A stretch of 18,997 nt of DNA from Lichenicoccus sp964235615 (GTDB lineage Bacteria > Pseudomonadota > Alphaproteobacteria > Acetobacterales > Acetobacteraceae). Below, one piece after another: positions 9,430-16,935 of the stretch. Position numbers and translations under genes: made by a program. The DNA lies in the NCBI GenBank assembly GCA_964235615.1, contig CAXSEE010000072.1, positions 1 to 18,997 on the forward strand. Direction: 5' to 3'. Position 1 is the stretch's first letter. Every line of letters starts with the position of its first letter. The notes under the pieces are model-generated. The model did no database searches. It was not told the origin of the DNA and saw nothing but the letters and a program-made list of their open reading frames with translations.

Positions 9430-10010
9430 CTTTGACTTCCTTATCCCTGACTTTTTTTGAACCGGCGAATTGAGACCGTCGACAGTTTTTGATAGCCGAT
9501 GCGGCGCCAGGTTGCCATCGAGATCGTGTTTGGGTGGGTGCCACCATCGGTCAGGTTCTGGTGAGAAGCCGAACCGCCGCTCGATCTCCGGCGGGACCGA
9601 GAGCGTCTTCATGTGATGAGCCACGGCCCCCACGACATGGTTGCCGCCAATATGTGACAGCGGCTCGGCGACCGTCCATCCGAAGCCGGCCGTCTTGACG
9701 CACCGGAAGATCGCGCCGGTGTCAGCCGGATCGCGAAAGCCCGCGGCGATGGTCTTGAAGCCCTGCCGGTCGAGCCCGTCATCCAGCGGCCGCGGCCGTC
9801 CCGCGGGGAACTCGTATTCCACCAGCTCCAGGAAGGGCGTGCCCCCGCGCAGCAAGGCCGTGCGCCGGACAGGCTCCAGAGCGCCTCGTGGTCTGGGGCG
9901 TGACGATCCCCCGCGCCGGCAAAGCCGAATACGGTGCCGTAAAGACGCTTGCAGAACGGCAGGTTGTCGCTGCCAAGGACGACCTGCACGATGTTCGGCA
10001 CCTTCACCAT
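9430..10010 (-). pseudogene. VOC-fold (glyoxalase/dioxygenase superfamily) protein, frameshifted
   Basis: From ATG 10010 the frame reads VPNIVQVVLGSDNLPFCKRL then YGTVFGFAGAGDR, the first beta-alpha-beta unit of a vicinal-oxygen-chelate protein. Near 9850-9880 the similarity moves to a second frame: ALLRGGTPFLELVEYEFPAG, then FKTIAAGFRDPADTGAIFRC and GWTVAEPLSHIGGNHVVGAV, then HHMKTLSVPPEIERRFGF. The glutamate of FLELVEY sits where a VOC metal ligand is expected. A single frameshift therefore splits the gene. The second frame meets no stop before the monooxygenase start at 9429, so the natural 3' end cannot be fixed and the gene borders are approximate. VOC proteins in catabolic clusters are ring-cleavage dioxygenases, isomerases or lyases; which applies here is unknown. 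It begins 25 bases after the porin stop. Confidence 0.75.
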
Positions 10011-10034
10011 GCGCGTTTGCCTGCCACGACGACC

Positions 10035-11549
10035 TCATTGGCCGGTGATCGCGCGACCGGGTGGCGCGAAACCGTAAGACCCGGTAATTATATTGGCGGT
10101 ATCATGCGTCAGCTCGCGAAAGCTTCTCAACTCGCGAATAAGCGGGCCGCTGAAGACGTTGCGGTTGTAGACAACACTTGCCAAGTCGAACGGACGTCCC
10201 GGAATAAGCCCGAAGCCATAGACGCGCGCCTCGTAATACTGGGTGAACGCGTTAAAGTAGTTGGGCGCGAACATCGCGGAGGCGCCGACATAAAGGCCCT
10301 GGTAGGCCGTGAACGGGCTCGGCGCGGTTTGCAGCACCTGCTGGTCGGCAAGGATGAACAGACCAATGTTCGTCGGGTGGCGCACGTTGGCGGTGAGTTC
10401 CTCGTATCTGCTCGCCGTGTAGATCCCGGCTCCGCGAACCCAGGTCGATAGCAGCCCCGGTGCCGCGTTGACCTTATACCCCGTCTCGTCGATGACCGAC
10501 ACGCTCGCGTTCGGCACTGTGAAATTCACGTTCATTGGATTTTCCAGACGTTCCTTCGGCAGTCCGTCCGGACTGGTCGCGCGTTGAATGCCGACCTTGG
10601 TGTAGAAGTGATCGGGGAGGTTGATCTGGATGTTCATCGCCGGCGTGGGGAAGCCACCGAGGTTCTGGCCGACCTCGAACGGGATCGCCGCGCTGACGCC
10701 GAACAGGCCGGCGCCGATGCTGACGCCGACTCCCGTGCCGAGGAACTCGAGGTTCTCCGTGAGGTAACCGATTTGGAATTTCCACGGTCTTGTGGAAGAG
10801 CGTCTGGTAGTAGCTCAGCTGACCGATGCCGATATCGTTCAAGTCGCCCGGGTTCCAGTTCGTCTCCAACAGGGAGCCAGCTGCAACGATCTGTTCGTCG
10901 GGTATGCCATACCGCGTAAGGTCACACATGATGAACAGAGTGTCGGCCGTCGTCTAGGTCTGAAGCTGGCCGCTATAGGACTAGTTGTCCCGGCTGATCG
11001 TGCTGAGCGCGTTTCCTGCCGGAAGACCATGCTTGGGGGTGTTGTCCTCGAAGGTCGAGTCAGAGAACCCAAACCAGCTGATGCCGTCCTGGACGAGCTG
11101 GTTGCGCAGATCAAACAGGCCCTCATCGATCGTGTCGAGGGCGGGAGGCAGCGGGATGTCCCATCCCCGCAATTTCAATGCGTCGGCCGCGGCGTAGGGA
11201 TTCGAGAACGGCGGTTTGGTGATGGAAGTCGCAATGACCCCGCCGCCGCCCGAACCGGCTCCCGCGACGGGGGCGTAGCCTGCTGAGGTCCGGTCTGCCC
11301 GCTCGGCGAGCCTGACAAAGGTATGTTCTCCGTCAAGAGCGTGCCGGGCGCGTCCACGATGGGATCGGCCGTCTGGGTTCCCAACTGGAAGTCTGGCGTG
11401 GTCGAAGACTCGGCCGCCCCAGACGCAAGCGCGGGACTCACCAGACCTGCCGCAACCGTCAGAATTGCCGCAACCAGTGTCCGGGACGGCATCGCGTCCG
11501 GACCAGTCGGCTTGCTAGCGACCGTCGTGCCCTTTACCATTTTTTTCAT
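10035..11549 (-). pseudogene. Carbohydrate-selective porin (OprB family), multiply disrupted
   Basis: ATG 11549 (AGGAAAC upstream) opens a signal peptide, SRTLVAAILTVAAGLVSPAL followed by ASG. After a frameshift near 11275-11290 the sequence continues SNPYAAADALKLRGWDIPLP. Two in-frame TAG codons, at 10981-10983 and 10954-10956, interrupt SRDN*SYSGQLQT*TTADTLF; both sit where CAG (Gln) would fit. DLTRYGIPDEQIVAAGSLLE and LSYYQTLFHKTVEI follow. A second frameshift near 10780-10795 leads to GYLTENLEFLGTGVGVSIGA and on to FYTKVGIQRATSPDG and NIITGSYGF. The order and spacing match OprB-type porins (about 450-500 residues, 16-stranded outer-membrane channel). Four independent lesions make it a clear pseudogene. 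It heads the minus-strand set of porin, VOC, monooxygenase and hydrolase. Confidence 0.85.
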
Positions 11550-11563
11550 CGTTTCCTTCTTCG

Positions 11564-11586
11564 AGCCGATCTGTCAGATCTCGGCT
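11564..11586. repeat. Palindrome in the porin leader
   Basis: AGCCGA (11564-11569) and TCGGCT (11581-11586) pair perfectly around a centre that itself contains TCTG-T-CAGA. It lies 15 bases upstream of the porin start, within its leader on the minus strand. On the plus strand it is followed by TTCTTTTT, giving it the look of a weak terminator, although no plus-strand gene precedes it. It could be an operator or a leader hairpin. Confidence 0.35.
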
Positions 11587-12038
11587 TCTTTTTGAACTTT
11601 TTTGCTGCTTCGGCGACCACCGGGTCTCGGGGACCTGTCTGGATCGGCGCCGTTCATAAAACGCGCTGCCCTGATCCGTACGATCGGGAGCGTCAAGCTT
11701 ACGCGCTGCCGAAGTGTCTTTCCCCAAATCGCCCGGACGAAGTCTCCCGCGAAGCGCAGCCTTTGGACAGGGCCCGAGGCTTCGCGGTCATGTCCTGCTC
11801 TTCTGGTCGATGTGGAACTGCTCCATTCAGGCGCCCGTGCGTGGCGACCGCCCCGCGGCATCGGCCAACTGGACCGTCCACGACAAAGCAACCTCGATAT
11901 CCCTCGTCACTAAGACTTCCTCTCCCCAAGCGCATCTTTCGTTCAGACGTGGTACGTCCGAGGAGATGTCTTGCTTTGGTACGGGATTTCACCTGGCGAC
12001 ACCTGAACACCGAGGCGAAATCAACGACCTAGCTTAAA

Positions 12039-12059
12039 ATGAGGGGTATCTCATATAAT
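12039..12059 (+). promoter_or_regulatory. Candidate tetR promoter -10 and overlapping operator
   Basis: TATAAT at 12054-12059 lies 38 bases upstream of the TetR start and is a perfect -10 hexamer; no good -35 is seen about 17 bases further upstream. Immediately before it, ATGAG (12039-12043) and CTCAT (12050-12054) form a 5-bp inverted repeat with a 6-base centre, overlapping the -10 by one base. An operator here would fit autorepression, as is common for TetR proteins, but the arms are short. Confidence 0.4.
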
Positions 12060-12097
12060 TTGCAAGCGCTGCGCGATCACCCGATACATAATGCCTC

Positions 12098-12790
12098 ATG
12101 ACCTACGTCGATGGACCATCGTTGAAGCGATCCCTTCCCGGCCGGGACGACGGCGATGGCAAGCGGTCGCGCACACGCAAGCGCCTGATCGACGCCGCGC
12201 TGCGGCTGATGTCCGAGCGCGGCATCATCGCGACTTCGGTGAGCGAGATCGCCGCAGCCGCGGACGTCGCGAACGGCACCTTCTACCTGCATTTCCGCAA
12301 CAAGTCGGAGATCGCCTCCGTCATTTGCCAGAGCGTGACGCTTGCCATGCACACGGAGATGGATAGCAAGCGAGGGCACATGCTGGACGGGGCTACCCGG
12401 GTCCTGTTCGCCACGCAGCAGTTCATCGAGATCGCGGCCGACGAACCGGTATGGGGCAACCTGCTTCTGCGCGCTGTCGCCGAGTCGAATGCAATCAAAG
12501 AAGATATGTCGCGCTACATGCGTGCCGATGTCGACGCAGGAATCAAGCAAGGACTATTCAGGAATGATTTCAACGAGTTCATTATGGATTGCCTGCTGTC
12601 GATCCTGACGACGGGCATCAGCGCCCGGCTCACGAGCGGCGAGAGGGAGGTCAGCCTATGCGCCGGCGAAGTCATGCTCGGAGTCCTCGGCATGAGCCGC
12701 AACGACATCGACGCTCACGCGCGCCAATTCAGGAAAGATCTTCCCACCCAGCCGACCCCAGCGCAGCCGACCCCAGCGCAGTCGACATAG
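12098..12790 (+). CDS. TetR/AcrR-family transcriptional regulator
   Basis: A 230-residue DNA-binding regulator. Residues 22-71 form the TetR N-terminal domain: TRKRLIDAALRLMSERGI, then the helix-turn-helix SVSEIAAAADVANGTFYLHF with the family's closing RNKSEI. The C-terminal ligand-binding part is helical and unassigned, so the inducer is unknown. It is divergent from the porin-to-hydrolase set and upstream of the plus-strand catabolic genes, so it probably represses one or both. No strong ribosome site precedes ATG 12098, but no later in-frame Met lies before the helix-turn-helix except Met38 inside helix 1. The last 15 residues are low-complexity (QPTPAQPTPAQST), produced by a tandem repeat at the DNA level. 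The gene is intact. Confidence 0.9.
   Translation: MTYVDGPSLKRSLPGRDDGDGKRSRTRKRLIDAALRLMSERGIIATSVSEIAAAADVANGTFYLHFRNKSEIASVICQSVTLAMHTEMDSKRGHMLDGATRVLFATQQFIEIAADEPVWGNLLLRAVAESNAIKEDMSRYMRADVDAGIKQGLFRNDFNEFIMDCLLSILTTGISARLTSGEREVSLCAGEVMLGVLGMSRNDIDAHARQFRKDLPTQPTPAQPTPAQST
12749..12786 (+). repeat. 15-bp tandem repeat in the tetR 3' end
   Basis: CAGCCGACCCCAGCG occurs twice in tandem (12749-12763 and 12764-12778), followed by a partial third copy, CAGTCGAC. It encodes the QPTPA repeats at the regulator's C-terminus. Being a multiple of three, copy-number change by slippage would keep the frame. Confidence 0.8.
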
Positions 12791-12991
12791 CCCGTTTCAT
12801 GGCTATCAGGCGACGCCGTCTGCCGGCGTTCGGGTGAGAGCGGGGCCAAGATGGTTGATTTCATGGTCGGCGATCAGGCACTTCGGGGGGAGAGGATCTA
12901 GGCCGCGCGGCACCGTGCTCCGGACAGCACGCGATAGGAACCAGAACTGGCGTCCCGCGGCGTCTAGGTTCTACGCAAGCAGATCTTACAG

Positions 12992-13543
12992 ATGGGCCAT
13001 GCCAACGTCCCGACCACCCGGTTGCTCGGCCTGTCGGGCGGCCTGCGCAGGCAGTCCTACAGCACCGCGATCCTGCGCGCGCCCGGTCATGCGATCGGCG
13101 ACAGGGTGGAGATCGTTCTGCACCCGCTCGACACGATCCCGCCCCACAACCAGGACCTCGATACTGCCGAGCTGCCGGAACCGGTGGCTGCATTGCGCCA
13201 CGCGATGCGGAAGACCCGCAGCCTGATTATCGTGACCCCGGAATATGATCACGGTTTACCCGGCATGCTGAAGAACGCCCTCGACTAAGCGTTGCGACCG
13301 CACGGAAGTTCGACGATGACGGGCAAGTTCGCCTTCACCATCACCTCCTCGCCGGACGCTGCCGGCGGAGCGCGCGCACACGCCCAGCTCAACGAAACCC
13401 TGAACTCGATCGCCGTGCGCGTCGTGCTGCGCCCGCAGGCCGTGGTTGTCTTCTTGGGAGACAAGATTGCGGACGATCGCATCACCGATGCGGCGGCCCC
13501 TGCCCTCCTCGTCGAGGGCGTCGGTGACCACGAAGCTGCCTGA
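12992..13543 (+). pseudogene. NAD(P)H-dependent FMN reductase interrupted by one stop codon
   Basis: The sequence reads LLGLSGGLRRQSYSTAILRA (the family's GSLR..SYN.ALL phosphate-binding loop), IPPHNQDLDTAELP, then IIVTPEYDHGLPGMLKNALD, the hallmark PEYNHG.PG.LKNALDW of NADPH-dependent FMN reductases. A TAA at 13286-13288 stands exactly where the conserved tryptophan codon belongs. The same frame continues beyond it with RPHGSSTMTGKFAFTITSSP and GGARAHAQLNETLNSIAVRV to a natural stop at 13541-13543. Total length (about 183 codons) is normal for the family, so one nonsense codon is the only visible lesion. Such enzymes supply reduced flavin to two-component monooxygenases, making this the likely partner of the oxygenase at 8146-9429. 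The ribosome site before ATG 12992 is weak. The preceding 200 bp show nothing recognisable. Confidence 0.82.
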
Positions 13544-13861
13544 TTGCAGCTGGACCGGCGGCGCGTTACATCGGGATCGGGGCCCCTGCTGCAGTATTGA
13601 CGGGGCTCCCATTTCCGGACAGTGTCTCAGCCTGGCGGCCACATAGAGCCGTTGCAAAGAAGACATCCGCGAGCGGAGACCATCGGTCTTTCGATAGAAG
13701 CGCGGTGTCCTGACCGGGAGTGCGTATTAGCCCATATCTTGGGCCGGTAGACGACGTCACGGACAATCAGGATCGCATCGTGCGCGGAGATGCGTGCCGG
13801 AATCATGGGTGGCGTTCGCGAAGTCGATCCTTCCACGAACGAGAAGGCGGGGAACGCAGGC
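13544..13861. other. 318-bp intergenic gap
   Basis: Between the reductase pseudogene and the SnoaL-like gene. No domain, repeat or terminator was recognised. An in-frame extension of the next gene begins at ATG 13790 but is unsupported. Confidence 0.5.
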
Positions 13862-14389
13862 ATGTCGGAATACGACGACAAAGCAGCCATTATCGAGGTA
13901 TTGAATCTTTACGGCTTCGCACTCGACGCGCGTGCCTGGGAGCTGTTCGACCGCGTCTTTTCCGAAGACGTGGTAGCCGATTTCGGCCCCGCGGGAGCCC
14001 AATGGACAGGGCTTGCCGACTTCAAGCGGTCGTTCGCCGAGTTCCACGACACGCTCGACAACCATCAGCACACGATGATGGGCCACCTGGTGCATGTCGA
14101 CGGCGACAAGGCCAACGCGTTCTCCTTCGGCAACTGGCTCCTCGTGCGGGAGTCGGCGCAAGATGGCTCGCGATGGTTTGGAACGGGCTGGTACGATGAC
14201 GAACTTGTTCGGACCGATCGCGGTTGGCGCATTAGCCATCGCGTGTGCCGTTTGATCTCATGGACCGGCAATCCCTATGTGCCCATCCCCAACGCGGAAC
14301 ATCGGCCGGACATGGCGACCAACACGCTGAACCATGATCGTGCGGCCGGGAAGATCCGTTTCTTCAACGCGCTGATGGCAAAAGCCTAG
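13862..14389 (+). CDS. SnoaL-like / NTF2-fold protein
   Basis: A 175-residue cytosolic protein starting at ATG 13862, behind a GGGGA. An in-frame ATG at 13790 would add 24 residues that do not look like the family. Residues 6-40 (KAAIIEVLNLYGFALDARAW, then ELFDRVFSEDVVADF) are the opening helices of the SnoaL_4-type cone fold. NHQHTMMGHLVHVDGDKANA (67-86), GTGWYDDELVRTDRGWRISH (107-126) and a closing strand complete it. The fold serves as small dehydratases, isomerases, cyclases or hydroxylases, and as the beta subunit of ring-hydroxylating dioxygenases. With no dioxygenase alpha subunit nearby, a stand-alone isomerase or dehydratase role is more likely. It is followed after about 190 bp by the large hydrolase gene in the same direction. 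Confidence 0.85.
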   Translation: MSEYDDKAAIIEVLNLYGFALDARAWELFDRVFSEDVVADFGPAGAQWTGLADFKRSFAEFHDTLDNHQHTMMGHLVHVDGDKANAFSFGNWLLVRESAQDGSRWFGTGWYDDELVRTDRGWRISHRVCRLISWTGNPYVPIPNAEHRPDMATNTLNHDRAAGKIRFFNALMAKA

Positions 14390-14580
14390 CTGTGCCCTGC
14401 GACATCGGCCGCGACTGCAAGGCTGGTGGTGATGGCGAATGCATTGGGAGACGGCCCGGTCCCATACCCATTAGGTCGCCCTCGGGCGGCTGGTCTCGAT
14501 CGGTGCCGAACCGCTGGAAACACCATGCATATATCAGTGGCAAACGCCGTGCCTGATCTGTCGTCAATACGAGGGACTAC

Positions 14581-16872
14581 ATGTCTGCCAACGTCCAAAC
14601 AGCAACAAACTACAAGCTCGATGCTGACAGCCTGACCGGCGTCTTCGCTGGTCCGGTGACTGGATTGGCCTATCAGACACCGACGATGTCGGGCCTGACG
14701 AACGAGCGCGGCGAGTTCCGCTACCGGCCGGGCGAGGCGGTTACCTTCCTCCTGGGTCGTCTGGCCCTCGGGACGATCGAGGGCGCGCCCCGCGTCAATC
14801 TTGCCCAGCTCGTCCACCGGGTCTCCGGCAACATCGACAAGCTGCACGATCCATCCGTCACCAACCGCGCGCGTTTGCTCCAATCGCTGGACCAGGACGG
14901 TGATGTCGAGAACGGCGTCACGATTGCGCCCGCGATCCACGACGTGATCGGTTCGCGCATGATCGCGTTCGATCCGCTGCCGGGGATCGGCATCGAGGCG
15001 TCCCCAGGGCAGGACAAGTTTGAGAGTGATCCGTCCGTCGTAGGTCTTCTCGACGCGCTGAATGCGACGCCAGGCGTGTTCACGGCCAACACGCCTCGCA
15101 AGCTTCGGGGGGCGGCAGCGGCCCGGAATGAACTGCGCCGCAACATCCGCGGCATCGTCAAAGCAACGGATGTGAAGATCCCCTTACGCGACGGCTCCTT
15201 CGTCTATGCTGACGTCTTCCGGCCGGCAGATGAGGGCCGCTACCCTGCCATCATGAGCACGAGTTTCTACGGCAAGAGCTTCTATCACGAATGCATCTGC
15301 GGCGAGGCGGACGCAAGCGCGAAGGAGGAGATGGAGGATCGGTTCTTCTCGGGCAATCCGGACGGTCTCCAAGACGAGAACCACGAGACCGTAAACACGT
15401 CTGAATGGGTCCCGAACGGCTACGCCGTGATCCGCGTTGATCCCCGCGGCGTTTGCCGAAGCCCCGGTCTGCAGGCGCCGCTCAGCCGCCAGGAAGCGGA
15501 GGATTATTACGACTCCGTTGAATGGGCTGGGAGCCAGCCCTGGTGCAACGGCAATGTTGGCCTCTGGGGCATGTCCTATGTCGCGATGACGCAGCACAAT
15601 GTTGCCAGTCTGCAGCCTCCGAGCTTGAAGGCGATGATCGCGATCGGCACCGACTCCGACCCCTATAATGAATATCTTGCCGCCGGCGGCCTGTGGTCGG
15701 AAGCCTGGTGGAACTGGTGGTGGAAGGTTTGGTCCGGCCACAACCATTGCGGAGAACGGCGCCAGACCGACTGGATGGACCGGCTCAAATCGAGCTCGTT
15801 CGATGATCCAGCCTTGTACAACCCGCACAGCTCGAGCTTCATGAAGCCGGAGATGGACAAGGCGACGGCGTCCGTCTGGATCGTCGGCCCCCAGACCGGC
15901 GCCGTGATCCACCAGCTCGGCAGCAGCGAGACCTTCATCCGCGCCGTGAGCGCCAAGAGCCGCAGGTTCGACTTCATCGACGCCTGGTTTCCCTATTCCT
16001 ATCGCAGCACCACGGTCGCCGAACACATGCGCTACTTCGACCATTGGTTGAAGGGACACGACAATGGCGCAATGGATGATCCGCCCGTGCGCGTCCAGGT
16101 CAGGACCGGGAACGCGGCCTACCGCCTGCTCGAGGAGAACGAGTGGCCGATCGCGCGAACGCAATATACGCGCCTCTACCTCGATGCGTCGTCATCGAAC
16201 TGGTCCGGCGACGAGCGGACGTCGAGCCCGCTCCGGCTTTCGCACACGCCGCCCGCTGGCGAGAACAGCGCAAGCTACGATGCCGAGCTTATTCTTGGTA
16301 AACCGATACCGTTCCCGAAGGGGCATGTGGGCGGCACCCCTCGCTGGTCGACCGGCATCTGCTTTGTGAGCGATCCCATGCCCGAAGACATGGTGCTGGT
16401 CGGATACATGAAGGTCGGCCTCTGGGTGTCCTCGACGAGCAGCGACATGGACGTCCACGCGTCCCTGCGCGTGATCGACGAGAATGATCGCGAGGTCCGC
16501 TACGAGGCCGTGGTCATGCCGATCGATCCCGAGCACATTTATCCGGTCGGCTATGGAACGCTGAAGGTTTCGCATCGGAAGCTCGACGCAGCGCGAACCA
16601 CCGAATACTGGCCAGTTCACACCCACCGCGCCGCCGACCACGCGCCGCTCGCCAAGGATGATGTCGTCGCCATCGAGTTCGGTCTCAATCCAAGTACGGC
16701 GGTGATCAGGCGAGGCTACCGGCTGCGGCTCGACTTGCAACCCAATGTTCCAGCCGGTCTTCCTTCCCGTTCATATGACGAGACGTACCACACGGGTGCC
16801 ACCAACACCATCTACACCGGACCGCAGCATCCGAGTTACGTTCAACTGCCAATCATCCCGCAACGCGGCTGA
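14581..16872 (+). CDS. CocE/NonD-family hydrolase with extra N-terminal domain
   Basis: A 763-residue protein; GAGGG precedes the ATG, and a stop codon lies nine codons upstream in frame. Residues about 15-120 are a beta-rich domain (GPVTGLAYQTPTMSGLTNER, GEFRYRPGEAVTFLLGRLAL, ARLLQSLDQDGDVENGVTIA) known from surface lipoproteins and adhesin-like proteins, yet no signal peptide is present. The hydrolase begins at about 198 (VKIPLRDGSFVYADVFRP), with an oxyanion-type SFYGKSF (228-234), YAVIRVDPRG and the nucleophile GLWGMSYVAM (Ser332). The jelly-roll domain covers roughly 500-763 and ends YVQLPIIPQRG. Family members are serine esterases, amidases or X-Pro peptidases (cocaine esterase type). 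Aligned by eye with its neighbour at 6878-8104, the acid position is Gly440 and the base position about Phe465, so the triad appears incomplete. It is likely co-transcribed with the NmrA-like gene 63 bp downstream. Confidence 0.88.
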   Translation: MSANVQTATNYKLDADSLTGVFAGPVTGLAYQTPTMSGLTNERGEFRYRPGEAVTFLLGRLALGTIEGAPRVNLAQLVHRVSGNIDKLHDPSVTNRARLLQSLDQDGDVENGVTIAPAIHDVIGSRMIAFDPLPGIGIEASPGQDKFESDPSVVGLLDALNATPGVFTANTPRKLRGAAAARNELRRNIRGIVKATDVKIPLRDGSFVYADVFRPADEGRYPAIMSTSFYGKSFYHECICGEADASAKEEMEDRFFSGNPDGLQDENHETVNTSEWVPNGYAVIRVDPRGVCRSPGLQAPLSRQEAEDYYDSVEWAGSQPWCNGNVGLWGMSYVAMTQHNVASLQPPSLKAMIAIGTDSDPYNEYLAAGGLWSEAWWNWWWKVWSGHNHCGERRQTDWMDRLKSSSFDDPALYNPHSSSFMKPEMDKATASVWIVGPQTGAVIHQLGSSETFIRAVSAKSRRFDFIDAWFPYSYRSTTVAEHMRYFDHWLKGHDNGAMDDPPVRVQVRTGNAAYRLLEENEWPIARTQYTRLYLDASSSNWSGDERTSSPLRLSHTPPAGENSASYDAELILGKPIPFPKGHVGGTPRWSTGICFVSDPMPEDMVLVGYMKVGLWVSSTSSDMDVHASLRVIDENDREVRYEAVVMPIDPEHIYPVGYGTLKVSHRKLDAARTTEYWPVHTHRAADHAPLAKDDVVAIEFGLNPSTAVIRRGYRLRLDLQPNVPAGLPSRSYDETYHTGATNTIYTGPQHPSYVQLPIIPQRG

Positions 16873-16935
16873 GCGCAATCCAGAAGACCACGTGACGGTG
16901 GGCTTCTTGTGGAGACGGTTACGAAAGGCCAGCGC

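Larger units (their letters stand above)
11550..12097. other. Divergent porin/TetR intergenic region
   Basis: This 548-bp stretch separates the divergent porin and regulator genes and should hold both promoters. Frames on both strands are open for up to about 145 codons, but none shows a recognisable domain or a convincing ribosome site. Visible signals are an interrupted palindrome at 11564-11586 and a TATAAT overlapping an inverted repeat at 12039-12059, each listed separately. Confidence 0.6.

Noticed and set aside
8146..10038. A single 630-codon minus-strand gene
   Set aside because: Only the part from 9429 onward is the monooxygenase; the upstream part is frame-shared VOC sequence, preceded by out-of-frame VOC codons. 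A good ribosome site precedes ATG 9429.
11564..11595. Rho-independent terminator on the plus strand
   Set aside because: The stem is only 6 bp with a large loop and no plus-strand gene lies upstream; listed only as a palindrome.
13790..13861. Longer start for the SnoaL-like protein
   Set aside because: The extra 24 residues do not resemble the family and the ATG at 13862 has a better-placed purine-rich site.
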